Positions 21,351 through 30,319 of a DNA stretch of 64,000 bases are shown here, one piece after another. The stretch lies in NCBI GenBank assembly GCA_050944415.1, contig JBMNRA010000001.1, positions 1 through 64,000 on the forward strand. Direction: 5' to 3'. A program made the position numbers and the translations under genes. The notes beneath the pieces were generated by a model. The model saw only the letters and a program-made list of their open reading frames with translations. It had not been told where the DNA came from and made no database searches. Origin of the DNA: Ruminococcus_G sp050944415. Its GTDB lineage: Bacteria > Bacillota > Clostridia > Lachnospirales > Lachnospiraceae. The first letter of the stretch is position 1, and each line of letters starts with the position of its first letter.

Positions 21351-22061
21351 ATGGTTCATATGTTGTATCCATTTTATTTTGATCCTACCTATTTTCTGGT
21401 GATTATAGGAGCAATTCTGTGTCTGATAGCTTCCGCCAGGGTGCGCTCCACTTATTCCCGGTATCAAAGGGTACGAAGCACATCAGGACTCACTGGCCGG
21501 GAAGCTGCACAACGTATCCTTTACTATTCCGGTATTCAGGATGTGCGGATAGAACACGTATCCGGAAGTCTGACGGATCACTATGATCCGCGTTCTAAAG
21601 TTCTGCGCCTGTCAGATTCCACTTATGGTTCATGTTCCGTGGCAGCCGTCGGTGTTGCCGCCCATGAATGCGGCCATGCCATTCAGCACGCCAGAGGGTA
21701 TGCTCCCTTAAGTTTCCGAAGTGCACTGGTTCCTGTTGCCAATTTCGGCTCCACCATAGCATGGCCCCTGATTATTCTGGGCTTTCTCTTTAACAATGAA
21801 ACTTCCCAGCTGTTAATCAACATTGGTATTCTGGCTTTTTCTCTGGCGGTTCTTTTTCAGATCGTAACACTTCCGGTAGAATTTAATGCTTCCGGCAGAG
21901 CTTTGCGAATTCTAGGTGAAACCGGAATGCTGCAATCAGAAGAGCTTTCCATGACGAAAAAAGTCCTGTCCGCCGCTGCCTTAACTTACGTGGCCAGTGC
22001 GGCCGCTGCAATTTTACAGCTGCTTCGTCTGGTACTGCTCAGCAATCGCAGAAATGATTAA
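21351..22061 (+). CDS. YugP-like membrane zinc metallopeptidase
   Basis: About 236 residues. One N-terminal membrane segment (YFLVIIGAILCLIASARV) precedes a neutral zinc metallopeptidase core with the H-E-x-G-H site in VAAHECGHAIQHARGYAPLS near residues 100-112. Two or three hydrophobic segments follow (IAWPLIILGFLF, LINIGILAFSLAVLFQIV). A downstream Glu in LPVEFNASGRAL is the likely third zinc ligand. This is the Firmicutes YugP family; substrates are unknown. ATG at 21351 directly follows AAAGAGAG; the ATG at 21360 has better spacing and may be the true start. Confidence 0.9.
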   Translation: MVHMLYPFYFDPTYFLVIIGAILCLIASARVRSTYSRYQRVRSTSGLTGREAAQRILYYSGIQDVRIEHVSGSLTDHYDPRSKVLRLSDSTYGSCSVAAVGVAAHECGHAIQHARGYAPLSFRSALVPVANFGSTIAWPLIILGFLFNNETSQLLINIGILAFSLAVLFQIVTLPVEFNASGRALRILGETGMLQSEELSMTKKVLSAAALTYVASAAAAILQLLRLVLLSNRRND

Positions 22062-22075
22062 TCCACACGCAAGCA

Positions 22076-22102
22076 GACGGGGGATTTAGCTAATCCCCCG
22101 TC
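22076..22102. other. Strong hairpin after the protease gene
   Basis: GACGGGGGATT...AATCCCCCGTC forms an 11-bp stem with a short loop. No T-run follows, so termination is uncertain. It lies next to the 3' end of the group II intron remnant. Confidence 0.55.
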
Positions 22103-22111
22103 CTCTCAGTC

Positions 22112-22640
22112 GAATAAGTAAGAGGACTTTCACCTCAAACTTCTCACGAAACCGTCAGTGAAGGTGTCTCCCTTCATACGACTCTTCTCATTTAACAATA
22201 CGAGTATATCCTGCTCCAACGAGCAAACAGTTTAGGCTCTCGTTTCCTGATTCAGGTCTGTCTTGCATCCGGTTCTCTTATGTATCTCCAGCGCTTTGAT
22301 CTTATCCCTGAAACCTTTCGCTGCCGTTTTACCGACCGATGCGATAAAGTTATTTCGCATCACACCAGCTTTATATTTAATGTGGACTGCTTTAAAAGTG
22401 TATCCAGGAAAATAAAACTCTGTCAGTTCTTCAAACCTTTTAGCAAGCTTCTCCTTTGGTTTTGCAATGCACAGCTCCATCATTTGCATATCCTTCAAAC
22501 GGCATCTGCAGAAAATTTCTTTTCATCCACCTCCCAAAAACATAGTACAGAAACATATTGGCTAGCAGGGGAACTCCACATAATCCTCCCAGTGGTATTC
22601 CAGATTTTCTTTCAATCCTGCTTCCACCCGTCAAAGCCTG
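22112..22640 (-). mobile_element. Group II intron remnant (3' part: RT fragment plus ribozyme domains V-VI)
   Basis: The minus strand at about 22195-22112 has the group II intron 3' structure: GAGTCGTATGAAGGGAGAC, the returning ACGGTTTCGTGAGAAG and a final GGTGAAAGTCC...TATTCGAC. These match domains V-VI of bacterial introns. Upstream lies the broken maturase frame. The intron's 5' half is absent, so it cannot splice or move. Confidence 0.7.
22232..22634 (-). pseudogene. Group II intron reverse transcriptase/maturase, truncated and frameshifted
   Basis: The first frame (22634-22440) reads KSGIPLGGLCGVPLLANMFL then YYVFGRWMKRNFLQMPFEGY and AND. This is RT domains 4-5, but the catalytic Y-A-D-D is Y-A-N-D. 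A frameshift near 22450-22490 moves to a frame ending at 22232 with GYTFKAVHIKYKAG and KGFRDKIKALEIHKRTGCKT, matching the start of the maturase X domain. The N-terminal RT domains and the C-terminal half are missing. Confidence 0.75.
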
Positions 22641-22657
22641 CCTATGGCGGGCGAACT

Positions 22658-22695
22658 AAAAAACGAGCTTCACATCAAATGAAGCTCGTTTTTTT
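22658..22695 (-). terminator. Terminator of the foldase/deacetylase operon
   Basis: ACGAGCTTCA (22663-22672) pairs with TGAAGCTCGT (22680-22689), flanked by A-run and T-run so it works on both strands. It lies just after the foldase stop. Confidence 0.9.
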
Positions 22696-22697
22696 AT

Positions 22698-24044
22698 TTA
22701 CTCTGCGCCGCTTTCCTCGCTGTTGTCTGTAGTCTCCGCCGTAACTTCCTGTACATTGGCTTCGTCCATAATCAGCTGGCAGACCCTCTGAAGCATAATG
22801 CTCTGATATACGTTCTGTTCCCCATTCTGCTCAATGAATTCATCTTCTTCCATCCCATACTGCGAAAGATAGGAATCCAGAATTTCCTGATACTCTTCAT
22901 CTTCCGTTGTATAATTCTCCGCATCGGCAATCGCCTGCATTACCAGCATCTGAGCAACTATATTCTGAGCATACGTTTCTTTCTGTTCATCGTATTCTTC
23001 CTGGGTGACTCCCTGAGTCTCCAAATACTCTTCCAGTGTCTGATTGCTGTACTCAGCTGCCGTTTCCATCTGATTATCAATCATAGACCTGCCGTATTCC
23101 ATCAGTTTTTCCGGATATTCATTAATAGTTGCCGCTGACACTACCTGTTGCCATGCCTGAGTCTGCAGATTTTCTTCTGCAAGATTTTCATTATATTCTT
23201 CCAGATCCTGACGGATACTGTCCCGGTATTCCTCTATCGTTGTATAATCCGAATTTGCAGCCACCCACTCTTCCGTAATTTCTGTCAGAGGACGCTTGAT
23301 GGCATTGATGGTAACCGTAAATACTACATCCTTTCCAGCCAGCTCCTCACTGTAATCTTCAGGAAAAGTCAGATTCAGTTCCACGGTATCGCCTTTTACG
23401 TGACCCACCAGACCGGATTCAAATCCTTCGATAAACTGTCCGGAACCGATCATCAGATCCGTTCCCTCCGCAGAGCCGCCATCAAATTCTTCTCCGTCTA
23501 TCGTCCCTACGTAATCAATATTAACGGTATCTCCCTCTTCCACTTTGGCGGATTCATCCGTCAGTTCCATAGGATAATAGGAAAGATTGTAAGTAATTGT
23601 AGTATCCACATCCTCATCGGTTACCGGTGTCACCTGTTTTTCCACAGTGATTCCTTTATATTCCGGAAGTGTCACGCAGGCAGCCACATCAATGCCGTCC
23701 AGAGAAGGCATATCCTCCACTTCCTGCGGCGCTGTCTCCTCCTGCGCGGAAGAATCCTCTTTCTGCCCTGCGCTCTTTCTGCCCACCAGCACTGCTACGC
23801 ATGCCAGCACCACAACCGCTGCAATGGCAACAATCACCGCAACTATTTTTTTCTTGCCGCCTGATTTAGAACTGGTCGGCTCTTTTTCCGGTTTCTCTTG
23901 CTGCATCTCCTCATCTTTTGGCTCTTCGGTCTGTTTTTCCTCCTGCGAAACCGCTGTCTCAGAAACCGTTGCATCATCTGCTGCTTTTTCCGGGTCTGGC
24001 TGCTGTGTCAGCTGCTCTTCTGTCTCAAATTCATTTTCTTTCAT
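22698..24044 (-). CDS. Membrane-anchored trigger-factor-like peptidyl-prolyl isomerase
   Basis: About 448 residues. An acidic cytoplasmic N-terminus (residues 1-60) is followed by one membrane segment (KKIVAVIVAIAAVVVLACVA). The extracellular part has an FKBP-type PPIase domain (VEEGDTVNIDYVGTIDGEEF, IGSGQFIEGFESGLVGH) and a trigger-factor C-terminal chaperone domain (WVAANSDYTTIEEY onward). The ribosome-binding domain of true trigger factor is replaced by the anchor, so it should fold secreted proteins outside the membrane. Start chosen at ATG 24044 because GAGGAG lies 7 nt upstream. Last gene of the operon with the two deacetylases, 32 bp after the nearer one. Confidence 0.88.
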   Translation of the reverse strand: MKENEFETEEQLTQQPDPEKAADDATVSETAVSQEEKQTEEPKDEEMQQEKPEKEPTSSKSGGKKKIVAVIVAIAAVVVLACVAVLVGRKSAGQKEDSSAQEETAPQEVEDMPSLDGIDVAACVTLPEYKGITVEKQVTPVTDEDVDTTITYNLSYYPMELTDESAKVEEGDTVNIDYVGTIDGEEFDGGSAEGTDLMIGSGQFIEGFESGLVGHVKGDTVELNLTFPEDYSEELAGKDVVFTVTINAIKRPLTEITEEWVAANSDYTTIEEYRDSIRQDLEEYNENLAEENLQTQAWQQVVSAATINEYPEKLMEYGRSMIDNQMETAAEYSNQTLEEYLETQGVTQEEYDEQKETYAQNIVAQMLVMQAIADAENYTTEDEEYQEILDSYLSQYGMEEDEFIEQNGEQNVYQSIMLQRVCQLIMDEANVQEVTAETTDNSEESGAE

Positions 24045-24076
24045 AATAAAACTCCTCACTATTCATTTTGTCATAC

Positions 24077-25552
24077 CTATTCTGCCCCGTCCCAGACTTG
24101 AAGTCCTGTTTCCGGGCGGTTTGTATCAAATACCTGGGAAACATCAAAGAGATCCGAAAGCTTGTCCGCTCCATTGTTGAGATCCTGATACATCCGGTAG
24201 CCGTCCAGATTTCTCCGACCCTGTCTTACGTAATCTTCCCGTATCTGTACCCAGTATGGATTAGAATCCACATTGCAGAAGAAACGGAATCCCTGGCCAT
24301 GCAGATACTGATAAGTCTGATTATCTGCTGCATATTCCGTCCAGCTTCCAATATCCGTTCCGAAGGGAAAGAGAATAATATCTGTCGGACCAATTACGTT
24401 GGCTACCCGCTCCTGCCACTTATCCGCATCTTCTTTTACCTTTTCAAAGCTGCTGCCATAACTGATATGACCGTAGCTGTGACTGGCCAGCTCCCAGCCG
24501 TCATCTTTCAGCGCCTGAACCACCGGCTTTGCCGCCTCGATTTCCGCTTCATAATCAAAAGTTCCATATTCTTCAGCATCACTGTTTCCCTCTTCGGCTG
24601 TCTTGGCCAAATCCGGATCCGTCCGGTATCCCAGTACTCCATTATATCCTGTGAATGCCAAAATGGCCTTGGCTCCCTTATAGGAGAAATCCGGATGCTC
24701 ATCAATAAATTCATTTAATATAGGCACCAGATCATAAGGTCCTGTCACCGTGGAGCCATCCTGGTTAATATACTCTGTGGTAGGTCTTCCATCCTCTCCC
24801 ACCACCATCTTCGATGCAAAACCGTCTCCTATCATATAAAAGTAATAGCAGACATCATCCTGTGACATAACGAAAGGTTTCTTCCCTTCCGGAAGCATAA
24901 TTTTACCTTCCGTAAATACTGTCTCTCCGTCTTCATTCTTCGTTTCTTCCACCAGATCATGAATTCGCACCAGCACATATCCTCTGTCATACATCTGCTG
25001 CAGAATGGCCTTGAATTCATCCACCGTTGTCATAACCTGATTGTAATCCGCGACCTTATACTCATCCTCTCCCGACAGGTTCCACGTAATGGAAGGGTCT
25101 GCCACCAGTATATGAAAGAATACATGGGGAATCGTTTCCACATCAGCCGCTTTCAGCGCGGATTTCGCCTCTTCGTATTCATCAATCTCTGCCTGAACAT
25201 CTTCCCCTTCTTCCGCCAGCGTCTGCAGAATTTCAATGGCGCCGTCATAATCATAACCGGCTGCCACCCGCTGCGCCTCAACCCGCTGACTTTCCACTTT
25301 CTGCTGTCTTGTCTCTTCCTCCTGACGGGCCTGCTCTTCTTTCGCCTGTGTCTCAGCCTTTTCCTGCCGTCCCCGTCTTACTCCGAAAGCCACAACTGTA
25401 ATCAGCAAAATCACCACCAGCGCCAGACCGCCGACAACAGCAGCCCTCATCATCATAGCTTTCCTTTTTCTCTGACGGGCTTTTTCCCGGCGCTTTCGCT
25501 CCAGCATGCGGCGCCGTTCTTCTTCACTCATCTTTTTTTCTTTTTCATCCAT
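24077..25552 (-). CDS. Membrane-anchored polysaccharide deacetylase-like protein (copy 1)
   Basis: 491 residues. A very basic N-terminus (RRRMLERKRREKARQRKRKA) precedes a membrane segment (AAVVGGLALVVILLITVVAF) and a charged coiled coil (about 70-120). The extracellular domain has polysaccharide-deacetylase features: MSQDDVCYY, the SHSYGHISYG metal-binding His motif and ILFPFGTDIGSW. The first motif is SQDD where active enzymes have T-x-D-D, and the paralogue has SLDD. It is a paralogue of the next gene (VRQGRRNLDGYR is near the C-terminus of both) and they are 18 bp apart. Likely acts on cell-wall glycan; activity is not certain. Confidence 0.85.
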   Translation of the reverse strand: MDEKEKKMSEEERRRMLERKRREKARQRKRKAMMMRAAVVGGLALVVILLITVVAFGVRRGRQEKAETQAKEEQARQEEETRQQKVESQRVEAQRVAAGYDYDGAIEILQTLAEEGEDVQAEIDEYEEAKSALKAADVETIPHVFFHILVADPSITWNLSGEDEYKVADYNQVMTTVDEFKAILQQMYDRGYVLVRIHDLVEETKNEDGETVFTEGKIMLPEGKKPFVMSQDDVCYYFYMIGDGFASKMVVGEDGRPTTEYINQDGSTVTGPYDLVPILNEFIDEHPDFSYKGAKAILAFTGYNGVLGYRTDPDLAKTAEEGNSDAEEYGTFDYEAEIEAAKPVVQALKDDGWELASHSYGHISYGSSFEKVKEDADKWQERVANVIGPTDIILFPFGTDIGSWTEYAADNQTYQYLHGQGFRFFCNVDSNPYWVQIREDYVRQGRRNLDGYRMYQDLNNGADKLSDLFDVSQVFDTNRPETGLQVWDGAE

Positions 25553-25570
25553 AGTCCATCCACCTGCATA

Positions 25571-27046
25571 TTATAAATCAGGTACATCAGTTCTTCTTGG
25601 ATCCAATACCGTAGTTGCGTCAAACAGATCGCTGGTACGGTTCTTTTCTCCGTGTACATCATTCCAAAGTCTGTATCCGTCCAGATTTCTCCGTCCCTGC
25701 CTTACGTAATTGTCCCGTATCTGCAGGAAGTACTGTGCAGAATCCACGTTGCAAAAATAGTTAAATCCCTGGCTCTTAAAAAACGTGAACTTCTCATTAT
25801 CTTCTGAATAATCATGCCAGTCTGCCAGATCCTGCCCATGAGCAAAAATAATAGTATCCGTTCCTCCTATCAACGGTGAAACGTAATTCATCCACTTCTC
25901 AGTATCTTCTCTTATGTTTTCCATACTGGCGTCTCCAATTCGGATATGACCCCATGTATGACTGGCAAAGTCCCAACCGTCTTCTTTGATGGCATCCGCC
26001 ACCTTTGTCGCTTCAGCCACTTCCTCATCCCAGTCGAAATCGGGATTGGCAGCCAGATACGCCTCCTGGTCTTCTGAAAGGTTTTCCCTTGTCTTATAGG
26101 CGATATCAGTCCGGTATCCCAGTATTCCATTATATCCTGTCAGCGCGACAGTTCCTTTGGCTCCATGGTAAGCTCCGTCCGGATGCTCTTCCAGAAAAGC
26201 ATCCATCAGCGGAATACAGTCGTAGGCTCCTGTCACCGTTGTGCCGTCATCCTGAATATATTCGCAGGTCGGCTTTCCATCTTCCCCGATAATCATCTTT
26301 GTAGCAATTCCTCTGCCGTCATAGCTGTGGTAATAAGACAAGTCATCCAGAGAAAGCACAAATGCTTTTTTTCCTTCCGGCAGCAAAATCGTACCTTTCG
26401 TGAAATGAACCGTGCCATCTTCATCAGTAGTTTCATTTACCAGATCTTTCAGACTTACCAGAACATATCCATTGTCATACATCTGCTGTGTGATGGCATT
26501 AAATTCATCCACTGTTGTCATCCACTGGCAAAAACCCGCTGTGACACTGTCATTACCGGTAAAGGCCTTATCAGGATCTACTACCAGAGAATGATAAAAG
26601 ATATGAGTCACCTGATCAATATTTACCGCTGACAGCGTAGATTTCTGTGCTTCATAGTCGGCAATCTTCGCAATCAGATCCGCATCCTTATCATAATTTT
26701 CAATGGATTTCAGAAGTTCAATGGATTTATCATAATCATAACCCAGGGCAACCTGCTCAGCCTCCTCAATGAGATTCTGACGTTCCTGGTTTTTAGCTTC
26801 CTCCTCCTGTATCTCCTGCTCTTTTCTGGCCTTTTCTTCCTCCCTTTTGGACATCCCTCTGCGCACCCCGAACGTAACGCCCAGAATACAGCCTGCCAGA
26901 ATCAAAATCAGCACAGCAAGAGTGGCTGCTCTCAGCATCATGGCTCTTCGGCGTCTCTTCCGCCTGCGCTCCCGCCTTCTTCTTTCCAGTCTCTTTCTTT
27001 CTTCCTGATCCATATGATCCAGATTTCTTCTTTGGTTATCTGACAT
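25571..27046 (-). CDS. Membrane-anchored polysaccharide deacetylase-like protein (copy 2)
   Basis: About 491 residues, same architecture as its downstream neighbour: basic N-terminus (RKRLERRRRERRRKRRRRA), one membrane segment (AATLAVLILILAGCILGV), coiled coil, and an extracellular deacetylase domain. Motifs are VLSLDDLSYYH, SHTWGHIRIG and IIFAHGQDLADW. The start ATG at 27046 has GAGGGG seven nt upstream. First gene of a three-gene operon with the second deacetylase and the foldase. Tandem duplication followed by divergence is the simplest explanation. Confidence 0.85.
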   Translation of the reverse strand: MSDNQRRNLDHMDQEERKRLERRRRERRRKRRRRAMMLRAATLAVLILILAGCILGVTFGVRRGMSKREEEKARKEQEIQEEEAKNQERQNLIEEAEQVALGYDYDKSIELLKSIENYDKDADLIAKIADYEAQKSTLSAVNIDQVTHIFYHSLVVDPDKAFTGNDSVTAGFCQWMTTVDEFNAITQQMYDNGYVLVSLKDLVNETTDEDGTVHFTKGTILLPEGKKAFVLSLDDLSYYHSYDGRGIATKMIIGEDGKPTCEYIQDDGTTVTGAYDCIPLMDAFLEEHPDGAYHGAKGTVALTGYNGILGYRTDIAYKTRENLSEDQEAYLAANPDFDWDEEVAEATKVADAIKEDGWDFASHTWGHIRIGDASMENIREDTEKWMNYVSPLIGGTDTIIFAHGQDLADWHDYSEDNEKFTFFKSQGFNYFCNVDSAQYFLQIRDNYVRQGRRNLDGYRLWNDVHGEKNRTSDLFDATTVLDPRRTDVPDL

Positions 27047-27078
27047 AGCAAATCCCCTCATTTTTTATATTCTGTTTT

Positions 27079-27087
27079 ATTATAGCA
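27079..27087 (-). promoter_or_regulatory. Extended -10 promoter of the deacetylase/foldase operon
   Basis: Minus strand TGCTATAAT (27087-27079), about 35 nt before the start codon. No convincing -35. Confidence 0.5.
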
Positions 27088-27139
27088 TATCTTTCTCTGT
27101 TTTCTATTAATTTTTCCTTAATTCAGCAAAAATTTATAT

Positions 27140-27168
27140 TTGCCTTTTAAAACAAAGAATGGTACAAT
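27140..27168 (+). promoter_or_regulatory. Promoter of the small membrane protein gene
   Basis: -35 TTGCCT (27140-27145), 17 bp, -10 TACAAT (27163-27168). Confidence 0.65.
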
Positions 27169-27203
27169 TGCTATGGAAAAAAGAGGATAAAAGGAGGTTC
27201 CCC

Positions 27204-27653
27204 ATGCAGGTCTGGCATGTTTTACTGATTATTTTAATTATTCTCATTATTGCCCTGATCGTACTGTACTTCGTCGGCAAAAAAGCCAAGAAAAAGCAGG
27301 AAGCTCAACAGGAACAGATTCAGGCGTCAAAACAGCAGATATCCATGCTGGTCATAGACAAAAAGCGGCTGCCACTGAAACAGTCCGGTCTGCCTCAGAT
27401 GGTAATCGACCAGACGCCGAAACTGATGCGCCGTACAAAGCTACCCATTGTAAAAGCCAAAATTGGTCCAAAAATTACTAACCTGGTGGCGGATGAGAAA
27501 ATCTTTGATCTGATTCCCGTCAAAAAAGAAATAAAAGCTATGGTAAGCGGCATTTATATCGTTGAAATAAAAGGAGTCAGAGGACCGCTGGAGGCACCGC
27601 AGAAAAAGACCGGTTTCTTCAAAAGGCTCACAAACAAAATATCAGGCAGTTAA
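27204..27653 (+). CDS. Conserved membrane-anchored protein of unknown function
   Basis: 149 residues from the ATG at 27204, which has AGGAGG six nt upstream. One N-terminal membrane segment (VLLIILIILIIALIVLYFVG) is followed by a short Lys/Gln-rich coiled coil (KKAKKKQEAQQEQIQASKQQ) and a basic soluble domain (about 60-149) with KLPIVKAKIGPKITNLVADE. The protein should face the cytoplasm. I do not recognise the family by function. It stands alone between its own promoter and a bidirectional terminator. Confidence 0.75.
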   Translation: MQVWHVLLIILIILIIALIVLYFVGKKAKKKQEAQQEQIQASKQQISMLVIDKKRLPLKQSGLPQMVIDQTPKLMRRTKLPIVKAKIGPKITNLVADEKIFDLIPVKKEIKAMVSGIYIVEIKGVRGPLEAPQKKTGFFKRLTNKISGS

Positions 27654-27669
27654 GTTCTGCCAGTCTACT

Positions 27670-27717
27670 AAAAGGAACGGAGGAACCGGCTATAAAGCCA
27701 GATCCCCCGTTCCTTTT
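27670..27717. terminator. Bidirectional terminator
   Basis: AAAAGGAACGG (27670-27680) pairs with CCGTTCCTTTT (27707-27717) between two convergent genes. The right arm overlaps the last codons of the DUF1934 gene. Confidence 0.7.
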
Positions 27718-28145
27718 GAATGAATATTCATTTCCAGACAGCAGTCTCCCACATGTTCCTCATTGATTTCAAGAGCATATTCTATTCTCACATCGATATT
27801 ATCCTGTTTTTCCTGAACTTTCACATGCGTGGCCGCAATTCCCATCTGCATGGTTCCAAAGGGTGTTGTATAGTAGGCAATGTTCTTTTTATTTTCTTCA
27901 AATACCATATGTACATTGATAACTCCCTTTTTTCTGACCTCAAGCACATGATCCGTTATTTTCACAAGATTCTGTGCGTTATCTGCAAAACCTTCAAACA
28001 TTTCCTCATAACGAATATAATGATGACCGTTTTTCAGATAGTGTTCTCCCACAGTAATCACTTCCACCGGATCCGCATTATCATCCAGGCTGTCGCCGCT
28101 TAAAAACTGCAGACCGCGGATACTGATCAAAACATCTTTTGTCAT
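27690..28145 (-). CDS. DUF1934 family protein
   Basis: 151 residues. The sequence DVLISIRGLQFLSGDSLDDN and the later YYTTPFGTMQMGIAATHVKV are typical of the DUF1934 beta-barrel family (YwiB-like). The molecular role is unknown. It follows murI after an 11-bp gap and is likely in the same transcript. Confidence 0.85.
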   Translation of the reverse strand: MTKDVLISIRGLQFLSGDSLDDNADPVEVITVGEHYLKNGHHYIRYEEMFEGFADNAQNLVKITDHVLEVRKKGVINVHMVFEENKKNIAYYTTPFGTMQMGIAATHVKVQEKQDNIDVRIEYALEINEEHVGDCCLEMNIHSKGTGDLAL

Positions 28146-28156
28146 ATCATACCTTT

Positions 28157-28978
28157 CTAATACTCTTCTATATTTATCTGCTGGGTAACTCTTACGTCAT
28201 AGGGCAGTATCGAATTGGCGAACTGTTTGAACTTTTCCGCCGCATCACTGACATAAAACCGATAGGGAAATTCTTCCTCTTTCATGCCGGGATTCAGAAG
28301 CCCCGCTTCCCCCAGCATTCGTTTCAGTTCCTGGGCCGTCTCGTAGGCTGGATTTACCAGTTCCACCCCGTCTCCTACCACTTTTTTTACCGTACTGCGC
28401 AGCAGTGGGTAATGCGTGCACCCCAGTATGAGAACGTCTATATTCTCCCGGGTCAGTTCGCTTAGATAACGCCGGGCAACCTCGTCCGTGACGGTATCCT
28501 TCAGCCATCCTTCTTCTACCAGAGGCACAAACAAAGGACATGCTTTCCCCACTACAGTAATCTCCGGGTCAATTTCCTGTATAAATTTAGGGTACATACC
28601 GCTTCTTATCGTACTTTCTGTCCCGATAACTCCGATTCTGCGATTTGCTGTGGCTGCCGCAGCAGCCCTGGCTCCCGGCTTCATCACACCAATGATCGGG
28701 ATATCCAGTTCCTTTTCAATATCATCAAGAGCCAGTGCGCTGGCTGTATTGCAGGCAACTACAATTGCCTTTACTCCCTGGGTTCCAAGAAAACGGACAA
28801 TCTGCCTGGAATAACGGATAATAGTCTGTCTGGATTTACTGCCATACGGAACGCGGGCAGTATCTCCGAAGTATACGATTCTTTCTCCCGGAAGGTTTCT
28901 CATAATTTCCCGGGCAACAGTAAGTCCCCCTACGCCGGAATCAAAAACGCCGATGGGGGCCTGGTTATCTATCTTCAT
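28157..28978 (-). CDS. murI: Glutamate racemase
   Basis: Makes D-glutamate for peptidoglycan. 273 residues from the ATG at 28978 (GTGGAG eight nt upstream). Both catalytic cysteines are visible in conserved settings: VACNTASALA near residue 75 and LGCTHYPLL near 185. The substrate-binding FDSGVGGLT and DTARVPYGSKS are intact. It lies in a run of envelope and spore genes, downstream of spoIIR. Confidence 0.96.
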   Translation of the reverse strand: MKIDNQAPIGVFDSGVGGLTVAREIMRNLPGERIVYFGDTARVPYGSKSRQTIIRYSRQIVRFLGTQGVKAIVVACNTASALALDDIEKELDIPIIGVMKPGARAAAAATANRRIGVIGTESTIRSGMYPKFIQEIDPEITVVGKACPLFVPLVEEGWLKDTVTDEVARRYLSELTRENIDVLILGCTHYPLLRSTVKKVVGDGVELVNPAYETAQELKRMLGEAGLLNPGMKEEEFPYRFYVSDAAEKFKQFANSILPYDVRVTQQINIEEY

Positions 28979-29054
28979 GTTTATACTCCACTTTTCTTTA
29001 TCTATCGTACAGACTATTTTACCCTTATCCCTGTAAGAATTCAAGGGTGATTCT

Positions 29055-29654
29055 TCATGAAAACCAACGAAAGCTGATTTTTACCCTGCCTTCCGTCAGT
29101 ACACAGTACATCTCTTCTTCCGTCAGTACATGATTCAGTTTTTGTTTTCCTTCTTCCGTAACCACTCCCTGAATGGAATTCTCAAAACAGAGCCCGGGAT
29201 AGAGCACACACCACCAGTTTCTTCCGGAAGCACTCCCGATTCTTACCTGAAGGGCTTCATATATACCTGCCGGAAAAGTACAGTCTCCATAAACTTTTCT
29301 GGGAAACCACGCTTTTTCAAGACCGGCAGACACCGGCAGAGAAATACCCTCCCGGGTCAAAACTTTCTGCGCCTCCTTTTCAATGGCCGTCAGCTGTCTA
29401 CGAATCCGCTCTCTGGACTCTTCTGCTGAGGACGCATCTGCAAGCAGCGGCTCCATATAATCTACAATTCTATCTTTTACCCGCATTTTTATTCTCTGAT
29501 CCTCCCGGCTGTCACTGTCCGCCAGAACATGAAAACGTATCACAGATGAAGCGATTCCCTTCTGAAGAGACATCTCTTCTATTTTTAATATCCCCAGTAC
29601 GCATAAAAAACCGAGCAGCACCGCCGCCAGGGATGTTCTGAATATCCTGTGCAT
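29055..29654 (-). CDS. spoIIR: Stage II sporulation protein R
   Basis: Forespore-secreted signalling protein that triggers SpoIIGA to process pro-SigE in the mother cell. About 199 residues. After an N-terminal secretion segment (TSLAAVLLGFLCVLGILK) comes the SpoIIR core: RFHVLADSDSREDQRIKMRV and the VYGDCTFPAGIYEALQVRIG and NWWCVLYPGLCF blocks. Start at ATG 29654. The presence of spoIIR shows that the SigE pathway, which should drive spoIIID, is encoded here. Confidence 0.93.
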   Translation of the reverse strand: MHRIFRTSLAAVLLGFLCVLGILKIEEMSLQKGIASSVIRFHVLADSDSREDQRIKMRVKDRIVDYMEPLLADASSAEESRERIRRQLTAIEKEAQKVLTREGISLPVSAGLEKAWFPRKVYGDCTFPAGIYEALQVRIGSASGRNWWCVLYPGLCFENSIQGVVTEEGKQKLNHVLTEEEMYCVLTEGRVKISFRWFS

Positions 29655-29698
29655 ATCATTCCTCCTGTCACTTAGGAGTATAGACAAATTTTCATCTT

Positions 29699-30319
29699 TC
29701 AGGCAGATATTTCCGGAAAATTTTCTTTTGCATCCAGAACAGGCAGTTTTCCCGTCTCTTCGTTTTCATGCCAGCTGCGGTATACTTTGCGCAGCGTGAC
29801 CATTTCTTTGCTGCGTCCGCCAGGCCTGTTTTCATAAATACCGGTAAGATATGTCCCCAGCGATTCAATTCTTCCACCGTTTAATTCCATTATATTTTCA
29901 GGATCTTCGCAGGAAAACACTGCCGCCCCATCTCCGATAACCGGGCTGCTTTCCAGATAATCCAGTATCTCCTGACAGGCTTTCTGATTCCCCAGAAGTG
30001 CTTCCCCCAGAATAACCGCCTGAATATGGCCCTGATCCAGATAATATTCCTGAGTCTGATTGTACATTTTAAGAATCTCTTCCATACTGTTCCCTGCAAA
30101 GAGCACGGTCTGCTGACTGTTTCCGGATTCTTCCCCGCTCTTTCCCTGGCCGGTGGAGACGGCAAGATTGGCCATACCGTAGATCACCTGATATTTTTCG
30201 TTCTTCCAGTCGAAGGATACGATCAGCGGATAAGCTCTTTTTTCCGGCTCTACTCCGCCGCAGCCGGACAATACTCCCAGGAGTATGATCATTATTCCCA
30301 GACAGATTATTTTTTTCAT
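29699..30319 (-). CDS. gerAC: GerAC-type germinant receptor lipoprotein, short form
   Basis: About 206 residues starting at ATG 30319. A lipoprotein signal (IMIILLGVLSGCG) precedes a Ger(x)C N-terminal domain with YPLIVSFDWKNEKYQVIYGM and the GAAVFSCEDPENIM block. Classical GerAC proteins are near 370-400 residues; this one ends after ENFPEIS, so the C-terminal domain is missing. Whether this is truncation or a natural short form in this family I cannot tell. It overlaps gerAB by 4 bp, and spoIIR follows after 44 bp. Confidence 0.8.
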   Translation of the reverse strand: MKKIICLGIMIILLGVLSGCGGVEPEKRAYPLIVSFDWKNEKYQVIYGMANLAVSTGQGKSGEESGNSQQTVLFAGNSMEEILKMYNQTQEYYLDQGHIQAVILGEALLGNQKACQEILDYLESSPVIGDGAAVFSCEDPENIMELNGGRIESLGTYLTGIYENRPGGRSKEMVTLRKVYRSWHENEETGKLPVLDAKENFPEISA

